The notes: generated from the sequence alone by a model not told the origin. A stretch of 64,000 bases of DNA from CG2-30-51-40 sp041753575 (GCA_041753575.1 JBGSUA010000033.1:1-64000); one strand, 5' to 3'. Positions 16,621 to 26,330 are shown, numbered from the stretch's first letter. A program made the numbers and translations.

Positions 16621-17436
16621 TCATCCGTTGGCGGCGAATCCGTGTCTTATACCTATGGCCCTGGCCATCCTGGCAAAGCCGACCCCGAGATCGAAGATGG
16701 AATCAATGTCGAGGTTGTCATCGGCGGTTTTGTCGAAAAAGACGTTTATGGATGACGCCATCTCCTCATCCGGCAGCCAGTAGCAGACCATCATCGGCAC
16801 AAGAGGAAGCGGATGAAGCACAACCGATATGTCCGATTGAAACTGAGGCTCCACCTTCCTGCCGCCGAAGAGATGCACCATATCGTCGAAGAGATCCGTA
16901 TATACGTCCGCAACCTGCTTAAGGGCTTGCTCGCACCTTTTCCTGAAAAGAGGATAGCGCTCGCGGCCGTCCTTGAGTTCCCTGAAGGACACCCAGTCCC
17001 CCTTCGGCTCTGTTCCTCTTCCATTCAAAAGGTGATTGAGGAAGGGTACCGCGATCCATGGGTTAATATGGATCTCCGAGAAAAGATTGCCTTTTTGATC
17101 AACGCTGAAATCTTTTCCCATGACTTTGATGGTGAGCCTTCCTGCAGCGTATTGCGCCTTGATCTTTTTAGCCGCCGACATAAGATCAATCCCTGATATG
17201 GCGGATTTCAGCGTCTCCAGATATGATATTCCTTCCCCCTCAGCGCCCTTTTCGTTAGGGTCCTTATCATCGAGCATCTTAGCCGTCTCAGGGTCCAGCC
17301 TGGGGCATTCGGAGGCCTTACGCCTGTCCCTGAGTACGGCGCCCGCAAATGCAAGGCAGGTCTTCTCACCGCAGGCCCCGCAGTTGGATTTGTCAAGTAG
17401 CTTGAATAGTTCGAAAGCGTTCTTGGGTTTGCTCAC
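16621..17436 (-). CDS. Fe-S and DUF3786 domain protein
   Basis: 271 residues. The N-terminal ~60 residues hold a four-Cys cluster motif, CGACGEKTCLAFAGAV...ECP, as found in the gamma subunit of acetyl-CoA synthase/corrinoid Fe-S proteins and related domains. The rest (from ~75) matches my recollection of DUF3786: IKVMGKDFSVDQKGN, HLLNGRG...GDWVSFRELKDG, then YWLPDEEMASS. DUF3786 proteins occur in anaerobes with corrinoid metabolism, but their function is not established. The start is a GTG with GGAGGA in front; an overlapping ATG is out of frame. The next gene, also leftward, is a cobalamin-binding-type radical-SAM protein. Confidence 0.8.
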   Translation of the reverse strand: MSKPKNAFELFKLLDKSNCGACGEKTCLAFAGAVLRDRRKASECPRLDPETAKMLDDKDPNEKGAEGEGISYLETLKSAISGIDLMSAAKKIKAQYAAGRLTIKVMGKDFSVDQKGNLFSEIHINPWIAVPFLNHLLNGRGTEPKGDWVSFRELKDGRERYPLFRKRCEQALKQVADVYTDLFDDMVHLFGGRKVEPQFQSDISVVLHPLPLVPMMVCYWLPDEEMASSINVFFDKTADDNLDIDSIFDLGVGFARMARAIGIRHGFAANG

Positions 17437-17505
17437 ATGTTCCTCCGTTGTATTCAGGCAGGTCTATTTTTAGAGGAAATCCATCCTATTTTGCAAGCCG
17501 TAAAT

Positions 17506-18882
17506 CTATGCCCCCTCATGCTGATTCGGTACGCGAACCTTGTCCCTTGCGGCTTGCGCAGTCCTTCTTATCTCCACGTAACCGGCCCTCTGCTCCTCAC
17601 TCCAGCAGGGGAGGAGGGTATTATTGTGATAGAGGGGTTCGTGTAAGATATCGTATTGAGAAACCTCCACCGCCCGCTCCCATAGCGCGGTGTGCGGGAT
17701 GGGGGAGTATTCGGCTAGAAAGGGCATTATCCCCACGCTCTCAAGAAAGTAAAGAGTTTTATAGACATCTTCCGGCGACTGATCCGTAAGACCTGCAAGC
17801 ACGTAGGCCCCCATATTATCTGCTCTGAATCCCGCCTTAAAGAGGGCCTCAACCGCATTTTCAAACTCCCCTTCCTTAAGCTTATGGTCGAGCCCCCTCC
17901 GGAGAGAAAAGTCAGCCGTCTCAAGCCCGAGTCTTATCGTCTTGAATCCTGCTGCAAAAAGGAGACGAGCCGTGCGTGGGGTAATCCGTGCCGCATGAAG
18001 GGCGTTGGGGGTGTGGAACCGCAGCTCTTTTTCGAGACTCACGATTTCCCCTAGAAGATCTTCTACTGCCCCATCCCCGCCAAGGAGAAGTGCGTCGTCA
18101 TAGAAGGCGAAATCCTTTATGCCGTATTCTTCACTCCAGTACAGGATCTCTGATACGACTTCCCCTGTGTCTCTGCGTGAAAAGGAGGGATTCAGGAAGC
18201 GGCTTGCGCAGTACCGGCATGCAAATGGACATCCCCTCGATGTCATTACACAGACATAATCCAGGCCGTGGAGGAGATCAAAGGCGGGGTAGGGATGGGG
18301 CCGCTTATCCTCTGCTGTTGGCCTCGGAACGCAGCGTCGCTCCATCAAAAAATCCTTAAGATATCTGATCTCATCGCACCCATCCCATACAAAGTCCGCT
18401 CCTGTCACAGCCCTTGCATGCTCGGGGCAGAGCCTGGCATAGATGCCTCCCAGGATGATGGGGGCATGGGGATGCACCATGCGGGCCGCCCTGATTGCCT
18501 CCACAACTCCCGGATACCAGTAGGTCATGAGGGATGTAACTATTATGGCAGGGGGCTCCTTTACTGATGAGAGGTCCTCCAGAAATGCATCCATGCCTAT
18601 TCCATAGCGGCCGTAGCGTCTCCTTACATGGGCCAGGGCGGTCGGCTTGGGCGCCTCTTCTTTGAGGAACCTGCCTGTCCCGAAGGGAGCTCTCTTGATT
18701 TTGAGGGAATCTTCTTTGGTTATGGAGGGATGATGCATGTCCAGGCAGTCTATGACACGCAAGGGGAATCCTGCCCCCCTGAGCTTGGATGCTATGGTTA
18801 AAAGCCCCATCGGCTTTGCCCACAGATCATGGGCCGCAAAATCATATATCCATGGATTGATAAGAAGGGGCACGCCCTTCAT
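17506..18882 (-). CDS. B12-binding-domain radical-SAM protein
   Basis: 458 residues. Residues ~1-180 resemble the cobalamin-binding Rossmann domain found before many radical-SAM cores (KPMGLLTIASKLRGAG; IVTSLMTYWYPGV; APIILGGIYARLCPE), though the usual DxHxxG motif is not evident, so B12 binding is uncertain. The core follows with TSRGCPFACRYCASR (CxxxCxxC) and a SAM-binding GLETAD region. Such proteins carry out methylations, ring contractions or other difficult chemistry; the substrate is unknown. The start has AAGGAG about 14 bases upstream, a little far. It is transcribed toward the DUF3786 gene, 69 bp away. Confidence 0.82.
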   Translation of the reverse strand: MKGVPLLINPWIYDFAAHDLWAKPMGLLTIASKLRGAGFPLRVIDCLDMHHPSITKEDSLKIKRAPFGTGRFLKEEAPKPTALAHVRRRYGRYGIGMDAFLEDLSSVKEPPAIIVTSLMTYWYPGVVEAIRAARMVHPHAPIILGGIYARLCPEHARAVTGADFVWDGCDEIRYLKDFLMERRCVPRPTAEDKRPHPYPAFDLLHGLDYVCVMTSRGCPFACRYCASRFLNPSFSRRDTGEVVSEILYWSEEYGIKDFAFYDDALLLGGDGAVEDLLGEIVSLEKELRFHTPNALHAARITPRTARLLFAAGFKTIRLGLETADFSLRRGLDHKLKEGEFENAVEALFKAGFRADNMGAYVLAGLTDQSPEDVYKTLYFLESVGIMPFLAEYSPIPHTALWERAVEVSQYDILHEPLYHNNTLLPCWSEEQRAGYVEIRRTAQAARDKVRVPNQHEGA

Positions 18883-19052
18883 TTTTACAGTTTTATCTCC
18901 TTGCTTATTCGATGCTGTATTTTCCCTGTTCTATCTTCCCCCATGCGATGACAGGTGGCAAGGGGCAATTCAACCGGGATTTGTGGAACGTCCCTATCTC
19001 TGGTAGGCTTCAGGATAAGTCTGATGTCAATTAAGACCAGGAGACAAGTCCT

Positions 19053-19550
19053 ATGAAGAATACTGTTTCAGAGAACATAGTGAAGGCCTTTTCCGAGGAA
19101 TCCAGGGCCGCTGCCAGAAACAGTGCCTTTGCGTTCAAGGCCCAAAAAGATGGAAGAAGCTATCTGGCTAAGCTCTTCAGGGCTATGTCCGCTGCCAAGT
19201 CGGTCCAGGCGCGAAGATTCCTTGGCCACATGAAGGGAAAGATCGGCTCAACGGATGAGAATCTGGCAGAGGCCCTGGAAAATGAAGAAAGAGTCTTGAG
19301 GGATCTTTGCCCTGTTATGGCAAAGGAAGCCAGGGACTCCCCCTGGGCAATCCAAAAGGCCTTCAATCAGACTATGAAGGTCGCCTCTCAGCATCTTGAG
19401 CTATTTCGCAAAGTGATGGAAGCAGGGGATTCGGAGATAAAATCCGTCTTGTATGTCTGTCGAATTTGCGGGCACATCAGTGAAAAAAAGATACCTGAGC
19501 ACTGTCCGGTGTGCCACGCGGTAAAGGGCAGATTCGAGGAGGTCAAATAG
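19053..19550 (+). CDS. Rubrerythrin-like protein with a degenerate diiron site
   Basis: 165 residues: a four-helix ferritin-like domain followed by a rubredoxin-type knuckle pair (CRICG...CPVCH near residues 137-154). Rubrerythrin normally reduces peroxide with a diiron centre held by Glu and His residues, including two ExxH motifs. Here the first reads AKSVQA where AEKVHA is expected (Glu to Lys, His to Gln) and the second reads ASQH where a Glu is expected. The EES motif near the N-terminus and the NEE motif in helix 3 remain. The protein may therefore bind one metal or none at the catalytic site, keeping only the rubredoxin iron. Confidence 0.8.
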   Translation: MKNTVSENIVKAFSEESRAAARNSAFAFKAQKDGRSYLAKLFRAMSAAKSVQARRFLGHMKGKIGSTDENLAEALENEERVLRDLCPVMAKEARDSPWAIQKAFNQTMKVASQHLELFRKVMEAGDSEIKSVLYVCRICGHISEKKIPEHCPVCHAVKGRFEEVK

Positions 19551-19580
19551 GGGCTGACTGCGGAGAACTGTGCACCCCCT

Positions 19581-20834
19581 TTAACTCCTGCGGGCTCTGG
19601 GCGAAAGGGACATGGTGAGGGCGAAGGCCGCGAGGCTTGCACCGGCAAGGACCATGAAAAGGACCCGATAGGTGCCGGTAATGTCGAAGAGATGCCCTCC
19701 CATTAGGGGGCCCGCCGCGCCCCCTATGGTGCCGCTGAAAATTACGCTTCCCAGGAGAATCCCGTGTGATCTTGTGCCGAAAAAAGCCGCAACCGCGGGC
19801 GACATGAGGGCGAAAAACGCACCGTGGGCAAACCCGTGCACTACCGCGAACAGGTAATACATCGAGACCGACCCCGCGTTATTGAGCACGAGAAGACCCG
19901 CAAACATCATGGCAAAGGTTACGGCCAGGGCTCTTTTTACTCCGATTCTGTCCGCCGTCGCTCCCATGACGAGTCTTCCACCGATGCTCACGGCCCCTAC
20001 AGTGGCAAGGACGGTTGCGGCCTTCGTAGGGGTCATGCCTGTGTCTATCAGGTGGGGAACCAGGTGCATCAATATCGTGTAGGTGCAAGATACCGATAGA
20101 GCGCAGACGAAGCAAAGGGACCAAAATTGTCTTGTAAGGAGCGCTTCACGGCAAGTCAATCCCGCTTCAGGCAGACGCGCGCAATCGGGACCAGCCGGCC
20201 CCGCATTGTCGGCTGATTGGCCCTTCAGGGCCGGATCCCTCACCAGGAACTGGGCCAGAAATACGTAAGATGCCGCGATGATGATCCCCAGGATAGCAAA
20301 GCAGGTGCGCCACGGATAGATCTTCAGGATGAGGGTTATGAAGATAGGTGCTATAACCATGCCCAGGCCGGTGCCCACCTTCAGTATCCCGCTCATGGTG
20401 CCCCTCTTGCGTATGAACCAGCGGGCCACGGTTGAAAGCAGCACAACATCGGTCCCGCTAACCCCCATTCCGATTATGATCCCGTAATAGAGATATATCT
20501 CCCAGAGGGTGTCTGTCCTTGACATGAGCAGATATCCCGATCCCATCAGCAAACCACACCCGGTCATGATGAGTCTTGGGCCGATTCGGTCGTTTAACGC
20601 CCCGACGAATATGCTCAAGAGTCCGTGTACAAGGATGCTTACTGATGCGGCCCCTGCCACGGAGGCCCTGCTCCAGCCGAATTCATTGACCAGAGGATTA
20701 AAAAATACCCCGTAGCTGTTGTGGATGCCCCATCCTATTACCTGAATGGCAAAGGATGTTGCCACCACCACGTATCCGTAGAAGTAACGTCGTGAAGCCA
20801 AAGTGCCGCCACATGAGATGTTATTATTCGGCAA
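19581..20834 (-). CDS. MFS transporter, OFA/monocarboxylate-type
   Basis: About 417 residues with 12 predicted membrane helices. The opening YFYGYVVVATSFAIQVIGWGIHNSYGVFF and the cytoplasmic loop ALNDRIGPR are typical of oxalate/formate or monocarboxylate antiporters. It probably moves a small organic acid across the inner membrane. The start is a TTG at 20834; no ATG lies near the expected N-terminus and the ribosome site (AGGA) is modest, so the start is uncertain by about a dozen codons. It is convergent with the rubrerythrin-like gene. Confidence 0.85.
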   Translation of the reverse strand: MPNNNISCGGTLASRRYFYGYVVVATSFAIQVIGWGIHNSYGVFFNPLVNEFGWSRASVAGAASVSILVHGLLSIFVGALNDRIGPRLIMTGCGLLMGSGYLLMSRTDTLWEIYLYYGIIIGMGVSGTDVVLLSTVARWFIRKRGTMSGILKVGTGLGMVIAPIFITLILKIYPWRTCFAILGIIIAASYVFLAQFLVRDPALKGQSADNAGPAGPDCARLPEAGLTCREALLTRQFWSLCFVCALSVSCTYTILMHLVPHLIDTGMTPTKAATVLATVGAVSIGGRLVMGATADRIGVKRALAVTFAMMFAGLLVLNNAGSVSMYYLFAVVHGFAHGAFFALMSPAVAAFFGTRSHGILLGSVIFSGTIGGAAGPLMGGHLFDITGTYRVLFMVLAGASLAAFALTMSLSPRARRS

Positions 20835-21264
20835 GGTCAGTCCTGCCTGCGAGTCGTTTAATAAGCCCGGTCATGTGAGATACCGCCCCGTGGCTTGGAT
20901 TAGAATGGCGTGGCCGACTTTGTGGGCCACGGTGTTTTCCTGATTCCAGCATCATACCCGAGGATATCCCGGGGAGGATGGTATATACTTCCAGCGCAGC
21001 CCGTCTTGATTCAGGGTTTCCGCGGATGAAGAGCCCCACCCATGAACCCACCGTGCTATGTTCGTGGATTTGATCATAAGAACCTTTTCCTTTTTAGCCA
21101 GATTGACTGACCAGGGACTGAAGATAATGCCTGGGGCAAATGATTACAAGGCCCTTAAAAGCATCGGCTGGAGCCCTCGGTATCTCTATGGAAATATGTC
21201 TTGAAGAGTTTTCAATTCTTGTCATACTTATTGCACAATAACATAGACAGGAGGCAAGCAGGAC
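20835..21264. other. Gene-free stretch between divergent transporters
   Basis: 430 bp between two MFS genes. Short open frames here lack ribosome sites or recognisable sequence. An AT-rich segment near 21200-21245 probably contains the promoter of the rightward carrier. No repeat stands out. Confidence 0.4.
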
Positions 21265-22503
21265 ATGGCAAGGCAAAGAATCCACTACGGATGGATAGTT
21301 ATAGCAATGGGGCTTCTTACTGCCATAGCGGCCCACGGCTTCGGCAGGATGGCCTATACCATCATACTTCCCGCCATGAAGGACGGCCTTAAGTTCGATT
21401 ATACCCAGTTAGGCCTGTTGGGCACTGGCAACTTCATCGGTTATCTTGCCATGGCCATTATTGGAGGTTTTCTGGCGGCCAGGTTTGGAACCCGCATCGT
21501 CATAACTATTGCCCTCCTGCTTATGGGGATTACAATGATACTGACAGGGCTCAGCCAGACATTCGGCTTCGCCTTTGCCATGCGCCTGATGACCGGACTC
21601 GGAAACGGCGCTGCCTATGTGCCGGCCATGGCCCTGGGGTCCGCATGGTTTGCTGTCAGGCGAAGGGGGTTTGCAACCGGGATTGTCTCCGCCGGAATAG
21701 GGGCAGGCACTCTCATCTCAGGCCTCGTTGTGCCACCGCTCCTCAGCGCCTTTGGGGCAGAAGGGTGGCGGACTTCATGGTATGTGCTTGGCTGCGCGGT
21801 TATCGTCATCGCATTGATAGTCTTTGTTTTTGTCAGAAGCAGGCCCGAGGAAAAGGGGCTTCAGCCGGTGGGAGATGTTCCTTCCCAGGCTCCGCCGGCT
21901 CAGATTTCCCAGCAGGAAAAGGCTTCATCTCTTGCATGGGGAACAGTCTATTCCAAGGGGCAGGTCTGGTACCTGGGCCTTGTATATTTCTTCTACGGCA
22001 TGTCCTACATCATCTATGTGGTATTTTTCGCGGCATACCTGGTAAAGGAGATGGGATACAGCCAAAGCTGGGCAGGAAGCCTCTGGGCAATGGTAGGGGG
22101 TTTGAGCATCTTCTGCGGGGTGATCTGGGGAAGTATTTCCGACCGCCTTGGCCGAAGCCGGGGTGCGGCTCTTGCCTATCTTGTCCTGGGGATCTCCTAT
22201 CTCGTTTATGCGACGCTCAAAATGGAGACAGGCTTTTACATATCGGCCGTCCTCTTCGGCCTTACCGCCTGGAGCATACCAACCATCATGGCGGCTGCGG
22301 CGGGCGACATGGTTGGCCCCCGCCTTGCGCCGGCAGGCCTGGGATTCATAACTCTTTTCTTTGGAATAGGGCAGGCGCTGGGACCCACCCTGGGTGGTTA
22401 TCTCGCGGACAAAACCCAGTCCTTCACGGTGCCGTTCCTGGTTGCTGCCGGCATCTCCTTTGCCGGGGCGGTTTTCTCCCTTTTCTTGAAAAGGCCCAGA
22501 TAG
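21265..22503 (+). CDS. MFS transporter, YbfB/CynX-like
   Basis: 412 residues, 12 predicted membrane helices in two bundles joined by a loop near 185-225. It opens with the RIHYGWIVIAMGLLTAIAAHGFGRMAYTIILP pattern of the YbfB/YjiJ branch and has the motif-A-like GFLAARFGTR between helices 2 and 3. The substrate is not known; family members are usually annotated as uptake carriers for organic anions. It starts at ATG 21265, with AGGAGG slightly far upstream (about 14 bases) and GCAGGAC nearer. Convergent with the TRAP operon. Confidence 0.85.
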   Translation: MARQRIHYGWIVIAMGLLTAIAAHGFGRMAYTIILPAMKDGLKFDYTQLGLLGTGNFIGYLAMAIIGGFLAARFGTRIVITIALLLMGITMILTGLSQTFGFAFAMRLMTGLGNGAAYVPAMALGSAWFAVRRRGFATGIVSAGIGAGTLISGLVVPPLLSAFGAEGWRTSWYVLGCAVIVIALIVFVFVRSRPEEKGLQPVGDVPSQAPPAQISQQEKASSLAWGTVYSKGQVWYLGLVYFFYGMSYIIYVVFFAAYLVKEMGYSQSWAGSLWAMVGGLSIFCGVIWGSISDRLGRSRGAALAYLVLGISYLVYATLKMETGFYISAVLFGLTAWSIPTIMAAAAGDMVGPRLAPAGLGFITLFFGIGQALGPTLGGYLADKTQSFTVPFLVAAGISFAGAVFSLFLKRPR

Positions 22504-22531
22504 GCCGAAGCCATATCCGGGCCTTAAGTTC

Positions 22532-23875
22532 TTACTTGATGGCCCCTGCTCCGAATGCAATCTTGGGAAGCCAGAGGATGATATCAGGGAAAAATATGCA
22601 CAAAACAAGGGCTAACCATTGGAGGCAAATAAACGGAACAACTCCTTTATAGATATGCATGATGGTCATCTCAGGCGGAGCGATACCCCTGAGGTAAAAA
22701 AGCGAATAACCGAAGGGAGGCGTCAGAAAGGCCATCTGCAGATTTACGCATATCAGGATTGAAAACCATATCTGGTTGAAGCCCATTTCCAAGGCGACAG
22801 GCATGAATATGGGTATGACTATAAGGAGAATCCCCAGCCAGTCAATGAACATGCCAAGGAAAAAAACGATCCCCATCATGATGAACAGAACCCCATAGTA
22901 TCCGGCCTCGGTCCCGACCAGCATGTTTGTTACCATCTCGCCGCCGCCAAGTCCCATGAAAACGGCCTGGAATGCGTTTCCGCCCAGGAACAGGGTCATA
23001 ACCATGGCGGTAGTAAGAAAGGTAGCCCATGATGCATCGTAAAGGGCCTTCCAACTGAATCTCCCATAAAGAAGGGCGAGCAGAACCGCGCCCGCGCAAC
23101 CCATCCCGGCCGCCTCAGTGGGAGTGGCAACTCCTGCAAGGATGCTTCCCAGTACCACCACCACGAGAACGATGGCTGGAAAAAGAGATGTTATGAAAAT
23201 CTTGACCTTATGTCCTATGGAGTAAATCCTTTCCTCTTTGGGAAGTGGAGGGCCGTAGCCGGGCTTAATTGCGCATATGACGGCGATATAGAGGACATAA
23301 AGAAGCGCAAGAAGGATTCCCGGCCCAAAAGCCGCCGCATATAGATGGCCTACCGAAAGGGCGGCAAGGCTTCCATAGACGACCAGCATAATGCTTGGGG
23401 GTATTATGATTCCCAGCGTTCCTCCTGCACAGATGGAACCTGCTATGAGGGGAATATTATATTTCTTGGCCATGAGGGCGGGAACGGCGAGGAGCCCTAC
23501 GGACACCTCTGTAGCACCCACAACGCCTGCGGTGGCGGCAAAGATGGTGCAGGCTATGATCACGGCCAGGGCAAGACCTCCACGAACGGGGCCCATTATG
23601 ATATGCATGCTTTCGAAAAGTCTCTCGGCGATACCGGTGGAATCAAGCACCTGGGCCATAAATATGAAGAGGGGCACCGCGACCAGCACATATTCCTCCA
23701 TGACCCCGTAAGCCCGGTTGGCAAGGAGGTTGAATACCACATCAACATCGCCCCCCCAACCCAGGACTCCAAAGACAAGGGCTAGGATTCCAAGGGAGAA
23801 GGCCAGAGGGTGGCCCAGAAAAAGCGTCACAAAAAGAGTTCCGAACATCACCATGGCGAGGGTTTCGGGATTCAT
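22532..23875 (-). CDS. TRAP transporter large permease (DctM-type)
   Basis: 447 residues with 11-12 hydrophobic segments and the DctM signatures VPLFIFMAQVLDSTGIAERLF and GTLGIIIPPSIMLVVYG. It forms the Na+-coupled transport channel of a tripartite ATP-independent periplasmic transporter for organic acids. Its ATG overlaps the stop of the small permease by 4 bp (ATGA), so the two are translated together. Sequence features (DWLGILLIVIPIFMPVALEMGF) place it in the mannitol/chloroaromatic-type subgroup. Confidence 0.93.
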   Translation of the reverse strand: MNPETLAMVMFGTLFVTLFLGHPLAFSLGILALVFGVLGWGGDVDVVFNLLANRAYGVMEEYVLVAVPLFIFMAQVLDSTGIAERLFESMHIIMGPVRGGLALAVIIACTIFAATAGVVGATEVSVGLLAVPALMAKKYNIPLIAGSICAGGTLGIIIPPSIMLVVYGSLAALSVGHLYAAAFGPGILLALLYVLYIAVICAIKPGYGPPLPKEERIYSIGHKVKIFITSLFPAIVLVVVVLGSILAGVATPTEAAGMGCAGAVLLALLYGRFSWKALYDASWATFLTTAMVMTLFLGGNAFQAVFMGLGGGEMVTNMLVGTEAGYYGVLFIMMGIVFFLGMFIDWLGILLIVIPIFMPVALEMGFNQIWFSILICVNLQMAFLTPPFGYSLFYLRGIAPPEMTIMHIYKGVVPFICLQWLALVLCIFFPDIILWLPKIAFGAGAIK

Positions 23876-24372
23876 ATCTTTTCCCCCTTCAACTCGTAAT
23901 AGTCACGAACAAAATTGGCGATCCCCTGCAGGAGTAGCATAAACATCGTAACCGGCATGACCGTCTTGTAGGGATAAAGCGGCGGTTTCCACGCGCTCCA
24001 GCTCTGCTCCCAGATCTCCCACGAATGGGCCGCATAAAGAGTGGCCGCGTAGGTAAATGCCGCGATAAATGGTACAAATATCAGCCAGAAGGTGATGAGG
24101 CGAAGGATAATTTGAACCTTCTTTGGCATCTGCAAGACTATGACGTCAATCCTGACATGGCGGTCGTAGAGCAGCGCGGGCGCCATGCCGAACATGAAGT
24201 GGGCGCCGTAGATATAAACAGTCATCTCAAATCCCCAACTGGTGGGCATATTGAGAACCCTTCTCATGATTACCTCATAGACCACCACCGCGGCCATAGG
24301 AATAATAAGGACACACGCCACCTTCCCAATCCTGTCGTTCATGGCGCAAATAAAACGTGCGAACTTCTTCAT
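23872..24372 (-). CDS. TRAP transporter small permease (DctQ-type)
   Basis: 166 residues with four membrane helices and the DctQ-like segment YEVIMRRVLNMPTSWGFE. It partners with the large permease, with which it overlaps by 4 bp. A weak AGGGACC ribosome site lies ahead of the ATG. It is separated from the upstream binding-protein gene by a strong hairpin, which probably lowers permease expression relative to the binding protein. Confidence 0.9.
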   Translation of the reverse strand: MKKFARFICAMNDRIGKVACVLIIPMAAVVVYEVIMRRVLNMPTSWGFEMTVYIYGAHFMFGMAPALLYDRHVRIDVIVLQMPKKVQIILRLITFWLIFVPFIAAFTYAATLYAAHSWEIWEQSWSAWKPPLYPYKTVMPVTMFMLLLQGIANFVRDYYELKGEKI

Positions 24373-24449
24373 TTGAGGTCCCTTTCCTGACCCCCTACGG
24401 GGCCGTAATCACATGGGATCAGCCGGTTCTTTGTCGGATCAGATGAAAG

Positions 24450-24487
24450 TTGCGCAGTCTGGATCCTCGTAGATCCAGGCTGCGCAA
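24450..24487 (-). terminator. Intra-operon stem-loop after the TRAP binding-protein gene
   Basis: TTGCGCAG (24450-24457) pairs with CTGCGCAA (24480-24487), and inside it TGGATC pairs with GATCCA around a 6-base loop. There is no long T tract, so it is more likely a partial terminator or mRNA 3'-end stabiliser than a full stop. Confidence 0.55.
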
Positions 24488-24500
24488 TGGGAAATAATGC

Positions 24501-25670
24501 CTATTGATAAAGCTTTCCCTTCAAGACCTGTTCCCTTGGCCAGGGAGCGACACCGCTTCTAAGGTCACGCCACTGGGCGTATTCGTTCTTGAAGAGTTCC
24601 TGGGAATCAATAACCTTCTTCGCAAACGGATGTTTCGCTGACAGTTCATCGAGATACTTGAAGGTTGTTCTCGCAAACTCCACGACTGTAGCATCGTCCA
24701 TCTTTACAAACTCGGTGGTCTTGGACATGATCTTGAGGGCCTCGATATTGAGGTTCTCCTGCCATGCGTTTGTCCATATCTGGGTCTCTTTTGCGCAGAT
24801 CTCGACAATGGCCTTCAGGTCATCGGGCAGTTCATCCCATTTCTTCTTATTGATTACGACGTCAAACTGGCAAGAGGGCTGATGCACGCCGGGTTCGATT
24901 ACGTACTTGGTGATCTCATGGAAGCCGGCGGGGATATTGGCCGCAGGGGTGCTGAATTCGCACGCGTCAATAACGCCTCTTTCTAGAGCCACATAGATCT
25001 CGGATCCAGGCAGAGGGGTCACGGAAGCGCCCAGGATGGTGAGGATGTCCATGTACCATCCGGGGGTCCTGATTCTCATCCCCTTGAAATCCTCCATCTT
25101 CACGGCCCTCTTGTTGGAGTGAAGTCCAAGCTCCTGTCCCACGTTGCCGCAGAAGAATGGTACCAGACCGTATTTTCCGTAGAGTTCGTCGAACATCTCC
25201 TTACCGCCGCGCTCATAGTACCAGATGTTGTAACCCTCATTGTCCAGGCCGAAGGGCACTGAGGCATAGGCCACAAAGGCCTCATCTCTTCCCTTCCAGT
25301 ATCCCGGCCAGGAGTGAAATGCGTCCAGTGTTCCTTTTGATGTAGCGTCAAAGATCTCCATGGCGGGAACAATGGATCCTGTGGGGAACCACTTTATATC
25401 CAACCTGCCGCCGCTTGCCGCCCTTACGCTGTCGGCGAAGTGCTTGGTTATTTCAGCAAAGTTAAGCCCGCCCCAGGGGTCGCTTATGCGCCACTTGAAC
25501 TGTTTGTCGGATGTGGTCCACTTCTTGTCTTTCCAGTCCTTAGCCCTTTTATCCTCTCCAAACTTGGCTATTTTCGTTTTCTTTGCCTGCGCCATAACGG
25601 GATTGCTGCTTACCAGCAGGAACGCAAATGCCATTGAAATTACAAGAAAGAATATAGAAGTCTTTTTCAT
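24501..25670 (-). CDS. TRAP transporter substrate-binding protein (DctP-type)
   Basis: 389 residues with a signal peptide ending at VMAQA. The mature protein has the two-lobed DctP fold signatures FADSVRAASGGRLDIKWFP, FKGMRIRTPGW and the substrate-Arg region, with ERGVIDACEFSTP in the hinge. It resembles binding proteins of the mannitol/chloroaromatic (FcbT1-like) subgroup, so aromatic or other organic acids are plausible cargo. ATG 25670 is chosen because GGAGGAG is correctly spaced for it; a GTG two codons upstream sits too close. It is the first gene of the three-gene TRAP operon. Confidence 0.93.
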   Translation of the reverse strand: MKKTSIFFLVISMAFAFLLVSSNPVMAQAKKTKIAKFGEDKRAKDWKDKKWTTSDKQFKWRISDPWGGLNFAEITKHFADSVRAASGGRLDIKWFPTGSIVPAMEIFDATSKGTLDAFHSWPGYWKGRDEAFVAYASVPFGLDNEGYNIWYYERGGKEMFDELYGKYGLVPFFCGNVGQELGLHSNKRAVKMEDFKGMRIRTPGWYMDILTILGASVTPLPGSEIYVALERGVIDACEFSTPAANIPAGFHEITKYVIEPGVHQPSCQFDVVINKKKWDELPDDLKAIVEICAKETQIWTNAWQENLNIEALKIMSKTTEFVKMDDATVVEFARTTFKYLDELSAKHPFAKKVIDSQELFKNEYAQWRDLRSGVAPWPREQVLKGKLYQ

Positions 25671-25805
25671 GTTCACTCCTCCGCATAGGTTGATTGTGGT
25701 TCAGTCACTTGATGGGATAAGTAGAGTTACCTGAAAACTAATTCATCACCTCCTTGTAATATATATACAGGCACCGTCAAATGACATAGCCTGTGACAAG
25801 GGGAT

Positions 25806-26120
25806 TCATCCCTCGATGTCCTTGAGTCTCCTCACGAGGTAATATTTTCCCTCTTCAGTTCTTCCTATAATTCCTCCCAGGACCATATCTTGGATGGCCT
25901 TGGGCTTGAAGTCCCGCAACCCGAGGGCAAGAGGGCTTTTCTTTGCGTAAGGCAGTGAAACGGCTGATGTTGGGTTGAGGGCTGCGTTGTTTTCCAAGTC
26001 TTTTATGACGTGTAAACAGGCGCGCTTGATGCGCCATTGAATGCCGTAACGGCTCAAAATATAGACTATCACAAGCAAGAATATCCACGGCACTAATCTG
26101 GCTATTTCACCTGCATTCAT
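25806..26120 (-). CDS. Small membrane-anchored protein of unknown function
   Basis: 104 residues. One N-terminal membrane helix (WIFLLVIVYILSRYGI) is followed by a soluble ~75-residue domain containing ALGLRDFKPKAIQDMVLGGIIGRTEEGKYYL, which looks like a small winged-helix-like fold with its wing at GKYYL. I do not recognise the family firmly. GAGGG lies about 16 bases ahead of the ATG, so the start is uncertain. It lies upstream of the TRAP operon in the same direction but is separated from it by 135 bp. Confidence 0.55.
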   Translation of the reverse strand: MNAGEIARLVPWIFLLVIVYILSRYGIQWRIKRACLHVIKDLENNAALNPTSAVSLPYAKKSPLALGLRDFKPKAIQDMVLGGIIGRTEEGKYYLVRRLKDIEG

Positions 26121-26300
26121 TCTTTTTGGATTATCCCTCTTTCAGGAGATCAGGAAAATCGATACGAAAGCCATGAGGCTTGTTCAGCGTCCAACTATAG
26201 GCAAGTGCCCTCCTTTTTGTCAAGCATCTAAAATATTTCCTGTATGTTAAATTCTTGTTAAATTGAGATATTAAAGGTTTTGTAAGAGGTCAGTCTAATG

Positions 26301-26330
26301 CGCTGCACTGCATCCCCCTTGGTTGCAGCG
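26301..26330. terminator. Short stem-loop
   Basis: CGCTGCA (26301-26307) pairs with TGCAGCG (26324-26330) around a 16-base loop, between two leftward genes. No T tract follows, so a terminator role is doubtful. Confidence 0.25.

Noticed and set aside
20824..21051. 75-codon leftward frame upstream of the OFA-type carrier
   Set aside because: No recognisable sequence, overlaps the carrier start, and no ribosome site.
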